Shown: piece after piece, positions 1 to 8,453 of the stretch
Numbering within the stretch: position 1 is the first letter of the stretch
Layout: every line of letters begins with the position of its first letter
Assembly (NCBI RefSeq): GCF_004355185.1
Contig: NZ_CP037922.1
Location: forward strand, 1,860,001 to 1,924,000
Reading direction: 5' to 3'
Source of the DNA: Hymenobacter radiodurans
GTDB taxonomy: Bacteria > Bacteroidota > Bacteroidia > Cytophagales > Hymenobacteraceae
DNA: 64,000 nucleotides
The notes under the pieces: generated by a model
The model's database searches: none
What the model was told of the DNA's origin: nothing
Seen by the model: the letters and a program-made list of their open reading frames with translations, nothing else
Program-made: the position numbers and the translations under genes

Positions 1-329
1 AAGCAATTCGAGCATTGTGGCCTAGCACTAGGACTAGGTAAGGTAATAATTGGGGTAAGAGTATACAGCTATCGCAAAGAATTGATCGACTGTCAAAACA
101 TTGATTTAAATGTATCGTGAAATAGCTGGCAACTATTTATGCATAATTTCCTGATCTCGAAGCAAGCCGCAGGCGCTGAGGAGATTTTAATGAATTTATA
201 TTATATGACAAAATTTCTTAACTAAATATATCAAGCAAAAAAAGCTATTGTTTAACTGTAAAGAGAGAATAGTTTTAGCAGTACATGATTTAAGCGACCT
301 ATTGATGATTGAAGCAATAATGGCGTTAG
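1..329. other. AT-rich stretch without a supported gene
   Basis: No open frame of useful length or recognisable motif is seen on either strand. The base composition matches the AT-rich accessory part that follows. It is simply the 3' side of the first minus-strand gene. Confidence 0.5.
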
Positions 330-803
330 CTACCTAGTGCGACGAATTGAATCAACAATAAATTCAAACCGATTTTGGTGCTTTATATAGCAATAACGGC
401 ATAGCCTTCTTGGATCATGTAAAATTAATTTATTATAAACATAATTTACCATTAATTTATCCGAATTGAATTCATATGGGGTAGTCTTTGATAGTATATC
501 AAAAGCTTCATGGGCATCTTTGCCAAACTCTTTGTGAATCTTATCAGTATAGTAATCAGCTGTTTGAAGACATAATAAATTTTCTCTAATTAGATAGACT
601 CTAGTCGAATCAGGTAATGTGATGCTTGAATAGAAATCCAAAACCTTTCTTTTTTCAACTTCTTTACTGAGCTCTTTACTAACAGCTAATACTGTTTGTT
701 CTAGCTTACCTACTTCACGTTTGGCATAGAACAAAGTAATAGCAGTAGCTAAAGCAATTAGTATTGATGAAATTAATGAAATTGAATAAATCTTAGAAGT
801 CAT
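330..803 (-). CDS. Small membrane-anchored coiled-coil protein of unknown function
   Basis: The 157-residue product begins with one hydrophobic segment (about residues 5-26, rich in I, L, A and S). A Lys/Glu heptad-like stretch follows (about 27-55) that probably forms a coiled coil. The rest is a soluble, presumably cytoplasmic domain with no motif I recognise. It ends in a basic tail with a CRYC motif. The next gene upstream on the same strand starts 25 bp away and has the same plan (one membrane helix plus coiled coil), so the two may be cotranscribed and act together. The function cannot be assigned. Codon use is AT-rich, like the neighbouring defence genes. Confidence 0.6.
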   Translation of the reverse strand: MTSKIYSISLISSILIALATAITLFYAKREVGKLEQTVLAVSKELSKEVEKRKVLDFYSSITLPDSTRVYLIRENLLCLQTADYYTDKIHKEFGKDAHEAFDILSKTTPYEFNSDKLMVNYVYNKLILHDPRRLCRYCYIKHQNRFEFIVDSIRRTR

Positions 804-827
804 TTCGATTAATATATAAATTCATAG

Positions 828-1121
828 TCAATCGCTTTCTTGAACACCCTTATTTGTGGATTTAAAGGCTAAGGCGATTTGTCCCTCCAATGTTGCATTC
901 TGAACTTGGATTTTCACAAGATCAGCGGTGATATTATCAGCTTTAGTGGATAATTTTTCAATGTCACCAATCAATTTTATATACCCACCGAATGCAATTC
1001 CTATGCTAAGTAAGAACATGCATATTCCCAAGAATTCTTTTATAGAGAATACCAGTCTTTGGTCGGAAGTATTTATGATTGTCGTTTGAACCTCGTGTTT
1101 ATCTCCCGGCTGAGTTACCAT
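828..1121 (-). CDS. Small single-pass membrane protein with coiled coil
   Basis: The 97-residue product has a short polar N-terminus, one strongly hydrophobic helix (about residues 30-52) and a C-terminal amphipathic region (about 53-85) with a heptad-like pattern. The layout resembles small phage or prophage membrane proteins that follow a membrane helix with a short coiled coil, but I see no diagnostic motif. It sits 24 bp upstream of the other small membrane gene on the same strand and is probably in one transcript with it. The function is unknown. Confidence 0.55.
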   Translation of the reverse strand: MVTQPGDKHEVQTTIINTSDQRLVFSIKEFLGICMFLLSIGIAFGGYIKLIGDIEKLSTKADNITADLVKIQVQNATLEGQIALAFKSTNKGVQESD

Positions 1122-2041
1122 ATTATATCTAAATTAAAAGAGTTAAGATAATTAACGGAGTTACCCTCATTTATGAAGCTTATTAAAGATAAAGAGATTT
1201 AATATGAATGTAAAGCTCAACTGTTACTGCCCGTATGTTTAAATTTAATCATAGCAGCGTCGATCATTTGGTAATGCCTCTTAATATTGTATAATATACA
1301 GTTGCCTATAGATAAGATAGCGATTATGGTAGAATATTATAAAACTAATTGTGTTATCTTCTGATGGACTTATGGCTGTGTTGTAATGGGTAGTTGTGTG
1401 GATGGAACGAAAGACCAACCATGGTATTCTTCAAACAAGTGGTCAATCCAAAAATGCATTTAACTGTACCGGGTAGGATCAGAGCGCGACCCATACCCCA
1501 ACTCGATAGCTTTTTCGATACCTCGCTCTTTGCTGGTGCTGATTGGAGGGGTAATTAATTTACCCAGAGTGGTTCTGAACTTTCTGATACTGCAGCCTAG
1601 CTGTTCGGTACTACAAAACCCGACTGTGTGGTAAAAGCTGTAATGCCAGAGACAGTTTCAAGTTACGTATCAATTCTGTAGACACCGATCTTTACTCAAA
1701 CCAGTATTTTAAAAGTCCTGTGGCTCATTGCTTCAGAACTTTTTTACTTGCTTTATGAACGCGAATGCAGAGTCTGCAATGAGTCTTTTAAGAGAAGAGC
1801 ATAGTTTGTTATCTCTAAGCTAATTAGCCTAGCTACCGAAGCAAATGGGAACGAAGCGAGTACATTTTTAAGAATAGGGGATAGGATAACACTCCACATA
1901 TTGACCACCCTAGTTTGTGCTGGTGACCTTGTCAGTCTGAGCAGTATAAGCTTATTCCTGAAAATACACTTATAGGAAAACGACAACCGGTTTACAGGAC
2001 GGTTTTGTTGAAATAACGCTTAAGGTAACACCTGATGTCCG
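1122..2041. other. 920-bp gap with no supportable gene
   Basis: The only frame of note (1753-1986, minus, 77 codons) has no recognisable domain and looks random. Short frames around 1440-1560 are interrupted by stops. A weak hairpin (about 1981-2010, CAAAACCG pairing with CGGTTGTCG on the minus strand, followed by T-rich sequence) could end the operon upstream. I looked here for a reverse transcriptase or msr/msd structure, because some Septu-type ATPase/HNH pairs are retron effectors, and found none. The stretch may be decayed mobile DNA. Confidence 0.4.
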
Positions 2042-2839
2042 TTACCAACTTGCCGCTCCCGGCACTAAGTTAAAGAGGCTCTGTAAAAAGGGAAGAGCAG
2101 AGATTTGCCGTTGCATTTCACGCCATACAGTAATATGTTGCTTTCGTAGTAACTCAGCACGCATGTGATTAAGTTGACTTAATGACCCATTATTTTGTTG
2201 AGCCATATAGTAACTTTTAAGACGTCCAGCAAAATCCTGAAATGCTTCCTTACGAGCTTGTTGTAATGGGTCCTTGTTTATACGTAATATTCGAATAGTG
2301 TAAAGTGCACGCTCCCTTTGTTGGGCATTTAGCGTTCGTCGAGGCTTAAATTCGAATGTATCTGTTAAGTCTAAAAAAAAGAACTCAGCAGGATTATCGT
2401 GTCGCGGATGTAATAATGCCTCTTGTCCGGCGGGGGGCGGAGTAGCTAAAGCATTCCTCAGGCGCTGAGCCTCATTTATTACACCAGATGTATCAACTAC
2501 CGCATAATTATTGTGTTTAGGGCCATTACAGGGACCACAAGCGAAAAGGTAATTATTTGGGTCAAACGTTTGGTCAGGAAACCAACTTTTAGGGCGAATG
2601 TGCTCAACCTCATCAGCTAGCGAGTCTTCACAATAGCCACACCGACGAGCTCCTGGACAGGTGCTTTCAAGAGCACTTCGAACACGTGAAAAGAGTGTAG
2701 CAGACTTGCTATTCCATTTTTGATCTGCTAGGATAACTTGGCTGTGATAATTAGCACCATTATTCACTAGTTGTTGAAGGGCTGCTAATTGTAGTCGGTC
2801 GGATGAACTGAGGGGCAAGGGAATAGCCAGCCGAATCAT
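2042..2839 (-). CDS. ptuB: HNH endonuclease, PtuB-like (Septu defence)
   Basis: The 265-residue product carries an HNH nuclease fold. A CGYC pair (Cys67, Cys70) is followed by EVEHIRPKS (His80 as the likely catalytic base), an N-rich turn (Asn95, Asn96) and a second zinc pair CGPC (Cys101, Cys104) followed by N-G-P-K. The two CxxC pairs would bind a structural zinc. In Septu systems PtuB is the HNH nuclease that binds the PtuA ATPase and cleaves nucleic acid during infection. Its ATG overlaps the stop of the ATPase gene by four bases (ATGA), so the two are translationally coupled. The ATPase lies upstream, in the usual ptuA-ptuB order. Assignment to Septu rests on this gene pair and the motifs. 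A general HNH nuclease of another ATPase-nuclease system is the main alternative. Confidence 0.8.
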   Translation of the reverse strand: MIRLAIPLPLSSSDRLQLAALQQLVNNGANYHSQVILADQKWNSKSATLFSRVRSALESTCPGARRCGYCEDSLADEVEHIRPKSWFPDQTFDPNNYLFACGPCNGPKHNNYAVVDTSGVINEAQRLRNALATPPPAGQEALLHPRHDNPAEFFFLDLTDTFEFKPRRTLNAQQRERALYTIRILRINKDPLQQARKEAFQDFAGRLKSYYMAQQNNGSLSQLNHMRAELLRKQHITVWREMQRQISALPFLQSLFNLVPGAASW

Positions 2840-5220
2840 AGGTTACCTAGCAACTTTTTGACAAATGCTTCGGAGTCACTAATAGGCAGAGTTGCGCGTA
2901 GTGTATTACGCTCCTGTTGCTCATCAGCAGTTAGTTCAGCACTTAGCGCTTGTTCATTCAAATCTGTTAAGCGAGATGTCTTTGCTTGACCTGCTTCGGA
3001 TTGAGTGTGTACCAATCCAAAAACCTCAGTACCATAAGCTTCAAGCACATTGCCGTATATCAAACGATTAAGTTCGGTGCCTGCTACCATTCTTCCTAAA
3101 CCTTCGGTTCCAGGACGTGGTAGGTGAAAGACAGAGCCGTGTTCAGCTGCTTGACAGACCAACGGACTATGAGTGGTGACGAAAAACTGAATATGGGGAA
3201 AATGTTTGGTCAGCCAGTAACCAATACGCTTTTGCCATATGGGGTGCAGATGTGCATCGATTTCATCGATTAAGACCACACCTGAAATACTGACTCTTAT
3301 CACTCCACTTTGATCAACTTCTTCAAATATACCCTCTCCATACTGGTTTTCAAGTTGACGTAGCAGTTCAAAAGCTAGGCTTAAGACTGACCTGAAACCA
3401 TCACTTAATTCATCAAGGTCAATTAAGTTATCACTACTATCACGAAAATAGATGCCTTCTGAGGATACTTCAGCTAAACGGGTACCGTGTGGTAAAAAAT
3501 CAGGTTGATTTATAAAGCTTTTTAGGCGCAGTAAAAAGTCTAAGCCATGTGACTCTAAACTGCGGAACTTTAATTGTCTTAACCAATTTAGAGCTTCAGT
3601 TAAAGCTACATTCTCCTTAAATAAGGATAAGTGGGCTGCGAGCCGTTTATGTTGTGGTGCATCGAATAACTTATGATATTCTGGGTCTCCACCTGTAAAG
3701 CGACGGAAGGGGCCAAAACCTGCTGAAAACCAGCCCTTGGTCTCGCTCCATAATGCATTGTAAGAAGAGTTACGGCCATTTTCAGTCGCTCGTGTTGTTA
3801 GTTTTCCAGTCTTTTTATCAATGGAGAACCCTATTTTCAACTGGTAATGCTCGCTATTTGCGTATTGCTCTAAGTCATCAGATTCAAAACTTGATACAGA
3901 ATTTAAATTTTCTGGAGTTATTAAAAATGAATCTTCAGAATAAGGTAAGATGCTCTGATTTTTCTCAGAGGATAGGCTCTCATTCTCTAACGGGACAAAT
4001 TCCTCATTAGGAAACCCTGAAGCAATCAGTGTTAAACGAATGCCTTGACCTAATGTAGAGTCAATGCCATGACCAAATATAACTTCGGCATCCTGACCAA
4101 CTTGATCCTGAAGGCGTTCCGTCATTTCTGTGAGTTCCTCCAGTTCTAATTCGGCCTGATTACCAGACATGACAGAAAGCAAAACCTTTTGGGCTCCAAG
4201 AAGACTAGTTCTACTTAGTAATGGGAGCATCAACGCTTCATCTACAGCACGGCGTGCTCTATCTTCACCTTCAGTATTACTCGACCCTATTACGGCCATA
4301 CCAGAATCCCTTAGCACAGCTTTTATGTCTTCAAAGTCTATGTGAACTTCACCAGTAGTAGTAAGGATTTGTGTGATACTCTGAACAGCTAGAAGTATAA
4401 TATCATCAGCTTGAGTGAATAGATCTCTGATGAACTTTCTTCCAGATATTTCACGCAAACTATCGTAGGGAATGACTACTGTTGCGTCACAGTTCTTTCT
4501 TAACTCATCAATTCCGCGTGTAGCCTGTTCAAGTCTCCTCTTCCCTTCAAAACGAAAGGGAACTGTAACAATACCTATTGTTAATATTCCTAACTCTTTA
4601 GCTATCTTAGCTATTACTGAGGCCGCTCCACTTCCGGTTCCACCGCCCATCCCGGCGGTTATAAATAGCATCTTAACCCCGTGTTTAAGTAATTCACGGA
4701 TTTGCTCTTGGCTTTCAATAGCTGCCATCCTACCCTTCTGCATGCTAGAGCCAGTACTTAGCCCTTCTGTCAAAGCAGCCCCTAGTTGCAACTTATTAGG
4801 CACCATGTTACTATTCAATGCCTCCCTATCTGTGTTACAAACGACTAACTCAACATCCTTGAGACCTTGGCTTAACATATAGTTCACTGCATTAGAACCT
4901 CCGTTGCCTACGCCCATAGCCATTAGGGCTGTGTTACTGCCTTTTGTGGATAACTCGTCCCCGATTTCTGGTTGTATTGTAAGTGAAATACTTCCCTCAC
5001 TAGTACCCTGACGAAGCCAGGTAGTGTAATCGACCCATAAGGCGGATGAGCGCTCTAACCCTAGTAGCCCAGCAGCTAGGGCTCGTAGTAGTGAGGACTT
5101 TCCCGACCCATTATCACCTAATATAACGTGCCATCCTGCTGGGTCCTGATTTTTGGGTAGCTGCCAGCAAAATGACTCAATGGCTCGAATATTCTCAAGT
5201 TTTACTCCAAGTAATTTCAT
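2836..5220 (-). CDS. ptuA: PtuA-like AAA/ABC ATPase with an internal FtsZ GTPase domain
   Basis: The ATG at 5220 gives 794 residues (a TTG one codon earlier is possible). Residues 1-95 form the N-terminal half of an OLD/SMC-like ATPase with Walker A GDNGSGKS (35-42). Residues about 98-403 are an FtsZ domain: GVGNGGSN (103-110), VVCNTD, the tubulin signature GMGGGTGSGAA (190-200), PFRFEGKRR, and a T7-loop region HIDFED (293-298). The two catalytic aspartates are kept, while the usual Asn is His. It ends in a Cytophagales-type region with EVIFGHGID and IASGF. After a polar linker (404-455) the ATPase resumes: GWFSAGFGPFRR, signature-like LSDGF (605-609), Walker B VVLIDEIDAHLHP (648-660) and H-loop THS. 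The reading frame is continuous. PtuA normally assembles with PtuB; the FtsZ domain could bind GTP, polymerise, or be a bait for phage FtsZ inhibitors (inference). The FtsZ C-terminal partner-binding peptide is absent. Confidence 0.88.
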   Translation of the reverse strand: MKLLGVKLENIRAIESFCWQLPKNQDPAGWHVILGDNGSGKSSLLRALAAGLLGLERSSALWVDYTTWLRQGTSEGSISLTIQPEIGDELSTKGSNTALMAMGVGNGGSNAVNYMLSQGLKDVELVVCNTDREALNSNMVPNKLQLGAALTEGLSTGSSMQKGRMAAIESQEQIRELLKHGVKMLFITAGMGGGTGSGAASVIAKIAKELGILTIGIVTVPFRFEGKRRLEQATRGIDELRKNCDATVVIPYDSLREISGRKFIRDLFTQADDIILLAVQSITQILTTTGEVHIDFEDIKAVLRDSGMAVIGSSNTEGEDRARRAVDEALMLPLLSRTSLLGAQKVLLSVMSGNQAELELEELTEMTERLQDQVGQDAEVIFGHGIDSTLGQGIRLTLIASGFPNEEFVPLENESLSSEKNQSILPYSEDSFLITPENLNSVSSFESDDLEQYANSEHYQLKIGFSIDKKTGKLTTRATENGRNSSYNALWSETKGWFSAGFGPFRRFTGGDPEYHKLFDAPQHKRLAAHLSLFKENVALTEALNWLRQLKFRSLESHGLDFLLRLKSFINQPDFLPHGTRLAEVSSEGIYFRDSSDNLIDLDELSDGFRSVLSLAFELLRQLENQYGEGIFEEVDQSGVIRVSISGVVLIDEIDAHLHPIWQKRIGYWLTKHFPHIQFFVTTHSPLVCQAAEHGSVFHLPRPGTEGLGRMVAGTELNRLIYGNVLEAYGTEVFGLVHTQSEAGQAKTSRLTDLNEQALSAELTADEQQERNTLRATLPISDSEAFVKKLLGNL
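4012..4929 (-). other. FtsZ-domain insertion inside the PtuA-like ATPase
   Basis: This is the part of the ATPase gene that encodes the FtsZ homology (residues about 98-403). It replaces the variable region that ordinarily connects the strand after Walker A to the GWF-GPFRR segment. Homology starts close to the T1 loop of FtsZ and stops after its C-terminal GTPase-activating domain, so a folded unit has been moved. By eye the base composition is the same AT-rich type as the flanks, which argues against a recent chimeric join with the host ftsZ. The sequence is related to, but clearly diverged from, cell-division FtsZ of Cytophagales (for example an MSGNQAELELEELTE segment). Confidence 0.85.
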
Positions 5221-5301
5221 CAATGTGGCTTCAGGAATGTTAACTTGTGAAAATGCTCAACGCCTAAATGGGGATAATTTGTAGATATATTAAGCATCTA
5301 A

Positions 5302-5309
5302 CAAAGGTA
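5302..5309 (-). promoter_or_regulatory. Candidate -7 box of the Septu-like operon
   Basis: On the minus strand this reads TACCTTTG, a perfect match to the Bacteroidota TAnnTTTG element. It lies about 80 bp before the ATG of the ATPase gene. I see no clear TTTG -33 box at the ideal distance, so the site is only a candidate. Confidence 0.45.
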
Positions 5310-5465
5310 GTATCATGAATATAGTGAGGCTTGCCTTCATTTAACTAACGGTGCATAATTTGAACACTGTTTCTAGAGACAAGTTGAAGTGAGCGGTGCT
5401 TGAAGCCTGATTCACTTTAATCTACCTAATGCTATCTGAGTTTCTAATATTTTAATTTACTCATT

Positions 5466-5493
5466 AAAAGAAAAGCCCCAGCAATGCCGGGGC
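5466..5493 (-). terminator. Intrinsic terminator after the zinc-ribbon gene
   Basis: On the minus strand the stem GCCCC-GGCATTGCT-GGGGC is followed by TTTTCTTTT. It lies about 50 bp after the stop codon of the small cysteine-rich gene. Confidence 0.75.
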
Positions 5494-5543
5494 CCCTTAT
5501 CGCACTTTATTGCTTATTCTTTAATGTTTAGTTGTACATATTA

Positions 5544-5852
5544 CTAGTAGTCCTCGTTAGGGTCAAGGCTTTCATGAAAGTTATACCCAAACCGAGACTT
5601 CTCTTTACCCCCCTCAATTCTCACATCATCGTTGTTAAAAGCGCCTGTCGGATACTCGTAAACTGAGTATTCAATGCTGATTTCATTCTCGCACTCATCG
5701 CACTCAATGGTTTCCTTCCATAAATAGCCATTTTCTTCACCCATTGATCTCTCGCTTCCTGATACAGAATCAAAATCCACATCCTCGGGACTAAAATTGT
5801 GGTGTTTACCACACGTTGAACAAGAAAACGAGAATATTCCAGTCACTATCAT
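5544..5852 (-). CDS. Small acidic zinc-ribbon-like protein
   Basis: The 102-residue product has two CxxC pairs, CSTCG (about residues 11-15) and CDECE (about 50-54). Together they could bind one zinc ion as a ribbon. The rest is acidic and beta-rich, with an NPEDY-like tail. No catalytic motif is visible. Proteins of this plan are common in accessory regions, but their function is generally unknown. It has its own terminator and is separated from the Septu operon by about 320 bp, so a direct role in that system is not supported by spacing. Confidence 0.6.
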   Translation of the reverse strand: MIVTGIFSFSCSTCGKHHNFSPEDVDFDSVSGSERSMGEENGYLWKETIECDECENEISIEYSVYEYPTGAFNNDDVRIEGGKEKSRFGYNFHESLDPNEDY

Positions 5853-6033
5853 ATAGCTACGTTATAAAGAGATGGTTTGAAGGCCCAACATTAATCAATA
5901 CTTTCTAATAAATAATATGGACCATAGTTATGGACTGGAAGCCAATTTATTAGAATTGTATGGTAAGGGCCGCGCATAACACAGCCCTTTAGCACTAGAG
6001 CCAATGGGTGTTGCATGGTAAGCGGCAGCATTT

Positions 6034-7359
6034 TTAACCTATGCTTTTCAATAGGGCTCCATCCATGTTTATTCGCCAGAGTTCTTCCAAATTAGTAGTG
6101 TAAGCTGGCGTCCGCATCTCCTTTTTCCCTGCCCATGAGGTTCTGTTGCTACTCTTGTATCGTTGAGCAACTGCGAAGCCCACCGCCCCCGTGCCATAGC
6201 GGGTGTTAAGCTCGTCTAAGTCAGCCATGAGCCTCTTCCGTTGCGGGGTCTGGGTAGTAAGCTCAAACAAGCTAAGTTGCTGCTGACCGGCTGCTTCCAA
6301 TCCGGCAAAGACTACTCCGGCCTTCTTGTACGTTGTGTTTGACTGCCACAATCTCTTCAGGGCTGCACGGGCATAACGAATCAGTTCTGCTGTGTCACTA
6401 GTAGCGACGGGAAGTGTCAGCGTGGCTGAAGCTGTGTAGGGTGGGGGCTCCGTACCATACCGATTCTTGCTGATAAACACTGTCAATAGCTGCACAGCGG
6501 AGTCTTGTCGCCGTAGCTTTTCTGCTGCCCGCGTGGTGAAGGCCGCGACCGCGCCCTGCACGTCTTGGTACGCGGTCAGGGGCTGGCCAAATGTGCGGGT
6601 GCAGGCAATACTTTGGCGGGATAGCGTGCCGTCCTCACTTGGGGCCATAGCCAAACACGGGACACCTTGTAGCTCGCGTACTAAGCGCGCCCCAACTACA
6701 CCCCCTAGATGTTTACGTGCCCATGCATCCGAGACATTTGCCAGCCCAGCAGCTGTTGTAATACCGTGGGCTTGGAGCTTAGTGGCATACTGGTGACCAA
6801 CGCCCCACACGTCCTCTACAGCGACCTGTTCCAACGCCCACTGTCTTTTCTGCTCAGAGTCCAGATACAGCACTCCCTCTAAGACTGGAGTCTTCTTGGC
6901 TATACGATTGGCTAACTTGGCTAGTGTTTTTGTGGGCGCAATACCTACGCAGGTAGGGATGTGGGTCCATTGCTTGACCTCACGGCGAATACGACGACCA
7001 TAAGCTTCAAGCCCTCCCAGCCAGCGCTCCATACCCGTCAGGTTCAGAAAGGCTTCGTCAATGGAGTATATTTCTACCTCAGGCGCTTCGTTAGCCAAGT
7101 AACCCATCACGCGCCGCGACATATCCCCGTAGAGGGCATAGTTGCTGGATAGTACCCGAATGCCGTGCTGTGCCACTAAGGGCTTGATCTTGAAGTACGG
7201 TTCCCCCATGGGAATGCCAAGTGCTTTGGCCTCAGCTGAGCGTGATACCACACAGCCATCATTGTTGCTGAGTACCACGACGGGTACGCCCTCCAGTTGG
7301 GGCTGAAAGGCCCGCTCGCAACTCACGTAAAAGTTATTGCCATCAACTAACGCGAACAT
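6034..7359 (-). CDS. umuC: UmuC, catalytic subunit of DNA polymerase V (Y family)
   Basis: The 441-residue length is typical of UmuC. The N-terminus [16 protein letters not shown] supplies the first metal-binding Asp (residue 6) of the palm. The second acidic pair is in YSIDEAFL (about residues 97-104). [13 protein letters not shown] is the finger-domain signature, and a helix-hairpin-helix region ([13 protein letters not shown]) and little-finger domain follow. It performs error-prone translesion synthesis with cleaved UmuD as cofactor. Its start overlaps the umuD end by 17 bp, giving a classic umuDC operon. As umuDC sets are often carried on plasmids and islands, its presence here fits an accessory segment. 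Confidence 0.95.
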   Translation of the reverse strand: MFALVDGNNFYVSCERAFQPQLEGVPVVVLSNNDGCVVSRSAEAKALGIPMGEPYFKIKPLVAQHGIRVLSSNYALYGDMSRRVMGYLANEAPEVEIYSIDEAFLNLTGMERWLGGLEAYGRRIRREVKQWTHIPTCVGIAPTKTLAKLANRIAKKTPVLEGVLYLDSEQKRQWALEQVAVEDVWGVGHQYATKLQAHGITTAAGLANVSDAWARKHLGGVVGARLVRELQGVPCLAMAPSEDGTLSRQSIACTRTFGQPLTAYQDVQGAVAAFTTRAAEKLRRQDSAVQLLTVFISKNRYGTEPPPYTASATLTLPVATSDTAELIRYARAALKRLWQSNTTYKKAGVVFAGLEAAGQQQLSLFELTTQTPQRKRLMADLDELNTRYGTGAVGFAVAQRYKSSNRTSWAGKKEMRTPAYTTNLEELWRINMDGALLKSIG

Positions 7360-7813
7360 AGCGCGACAGCCTCCCGGGCCGGGTTTCAGTAAGTACGTGC
7401 GTCACGACGCCCCAGCAGTCAAACAAGTCCGGCTCCTCCCCAATCGGGATAGACGGATACATCGGATTGTCCGGCACCAGCCACCAAGAGCCCGGGCTAC
7501 GCTCTACCAACCGCTTGACCGTATGTTGCCCTTCCACGACGGCAATGATCACGTCATTCGATCGAGGCTTGAGGCGACAATCTACTGCGAGTAACGCCCC
7601 GTCCCGGATGCCCGACTCGCCCCCTGTCATACTGTGCCCTTCTACCATCACTAGGTACGTCGCGTGGGGATGCGAGAGGAGCATGGCGTTTAAATCCAGT
7701 TTGACGCCCAAATGATCTTCGGCTGGAGAGGGAAACCCCGCCGGAACATAAGACTGAAAGAAGGGAAGCAGCAAAGGCTTCCGTAAAATGTCGAGAACAA
7801 CGACGCGGCTCAT
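7343..7813 (-). CDS. umuD: UmuD, S24 self-cleaving cofactor of polymerase V
   Basis: The 156-residue product has the S24 peptidase plan. A cleavage site Ala25-Gly26 in [12 protein letters not shown] is followed by the nucleophile Ser61 in EGHSMTGGE and the general base Lys100 in HTVKRL. RecA-stimulated autocleavage would remove the first 25 residues and activate UmuC. The gene is first in the umuDC operon. The leader carries a perfect 17-bp palindrome between the probable promoter elements (7852-7868), which would fit SOS-type repression, although umuD is not itself shown to bind it here. Confidence 0.93.
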   Translation of the reverse strand: MSRVVVLDILRKPLLLPFFQSYVPAGFPSPAEDHLGVKLDLNAMLLSHPHATYLVMVEGHSMTGGESGIRDGALLAVDCRLKPRSNDVIIAVVEGQHTVKRLVERSPGSWWLVPDNPMYPSIPIGEEPDLFDCWGVVTHVLTETRPGRLSRYVRVS

Positions 7814-7838
7814 AGCAACAACACAGGTGGGTTTGTCG

Positions 7839-7868
7839 CAATGATACGTATTACTAACTTAGTTAGTA
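7839..7868 (-). promoter_or_regulatory. umuDC promoter with palindromic operator
   Basis: TACTAAC-TTA-GTTAGTA (7852-7868) is a perfect inverted repeat with 7-base arms, 38 bp upstream of the umuD start. Just downstream on the minus strand lies TATCATTG (7839-7846), one mismatch from the TAnnTTTG -7 box. The palindrome therefore falls in the promoter spacer, where a repressor such as LexA or a LexA-like protein would block transcription. The motif is not the E. coli or Bacillus SOS box. Confidence 0.55.
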
Positions 7869-7890
7869 TAAAATATGCCAATAATTTTAG

Positions 7891-8163
7891 TTAAATCCCT
7901 TCTTGATCTAAGCTTAATTCTTTTAAATTGATGGAAACGGCGTAATCCTCTAAGCAATTGATACTGGTGAACGTGCGGGTGCGGACGAGGGTGTTGGCGA
8001 ATTGATCGTAGTAGAGCTCCACGAAAAAGCCTCCGGAGAAGTGGTATAGGTTTATGGCATCCTCTTCTTCGTAGCGGCAGGCTAGAAACACCCCCTCCTG
8101 CCAGATAGCTGACAGTTGATCGGCAAAGGGCAAGGCCCGAAAGGAATAGTGGGTGTACTTCAT
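7891..8163 (-). CDS. Conserved hypothetical protein, 90 residues
   Basis: The short soluble protein starts MKYTHYSFRALPF and has an alternating aromatic/acidic core (WQEGVFLACRYEE, FFVELYYD) that suggests a small beta-sheet fold. No signal peptide, membrane segment or catalytic motif is visible. It is probably its own transcription unit, ending some 20 bp from the umuD operator. I do not recognise the family. Confidence 0.6.
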   Translation of the reverse strand: MKYTHYSFRALPFADQLSAIWQEGVFLACRYEEEDAINLYHFSGGFFVELYYDQFANTLVRTRTFTSINCLEDYAVSINLKELSLDQEGI

Positions 8164-8265
8164 GCGGTTGAGCTGCGCAGGTTGGTCGCAAGTTTGAGTT
8201 AGAGATATATGCCTGTATCACTACACCCTTACTCCGGCTCCATGATCCGATAACTACCCCAAGAT

Positions 8266-8439
8266 ATGAAAGTACTTCTCTTAGGCTTCCTGCTAGCCTT
8301 CCTACTGGCGGGGCTGCCCCTATCTCTACTTTATACTCCCTTCTTCGCCTCCAAGGCTTCCTTACTGGTGATTGTAGGCGTACTACTGCTCACGGTCTAC
8401 CTGATTAGCAGTATCGTTGAGGGAGAGAAGAACCCCTAA
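8266..8439 (+). CDS. 57-residue hydrophobic peptide, two membrane helices
   Basis: ATG at 8266 to TAA at 8437-8439. The product begins MKVLLLGFLLAFLLAGLP, has a short YTPFFASK turn and a second hydrophobic stretch (about residues 31-49), and ends EGEKNP. It is a typical small two-helix inner-membrane peptide. The gene stops 14 bp before the start of the exported nuclease gene on the same strand, so the two are likely cotranscribed. It might be a toxin-like peptide or a membrane helper for the nuclease, but nothing in the sequence decides this. Confidence 0.5.
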   Translation: MKVLLLGFLLAFLLAGLPLSLLYTPFFASKASLLVIVGVLLLTVYLISSIVEGEKNP

Positions 8440-8453
8440 GCTATACTAAGTAT

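Larger units (their letters stand above)
5221..5543. other. Spacer between the Septu operon and the zinc-ribbon gene
   Basis: It holds the candidate operon promoter (5302-5309), a transcription terminator for the gene upstream (5466-5493), and otherwise AT-rich DNA without an open frame. No inverted or direct repeat that would mark a mobile element was seen. Confidence 0.5.

Noticed and set aside
1753..1986. 77-codon minus-strand frame in the large gap
   Set aside because: No domain, no plausible neighbour relation and composition like random AT-rich DNA.
1122..2041. Possible retron (reverse transcriptase and msr/msd) beside the Septu-like pair
   Set aside because: No RT motif such as YxDD and no long structured non-coding repeat is seen.
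2436..2450. GGGGGGC in the HNH gene as a copy of the dispersed motif
   Set aside because: It is followed by GG, not an A/T run, so it does not match.
4472..4882. 136-codon plus-strand frame
   Set aside because: Antisense shadow of the FtsZ domain coding region.
4012..4929. Assembly chimera between a PtuA gene and the host ftsZ
   Set aside because: The frame is continuous across both junctions, the borders match domain borders, the composition is uniform by eye, and the insert is diverged from a division FtsZ at key loops. It still deserves a read check.
5621..5812. 63-codon minus-strand frame in the zinc-ribbon gene
   Set aside because: Alternative-frame shadow; the other frame has the cysteine pairs and a terminator.
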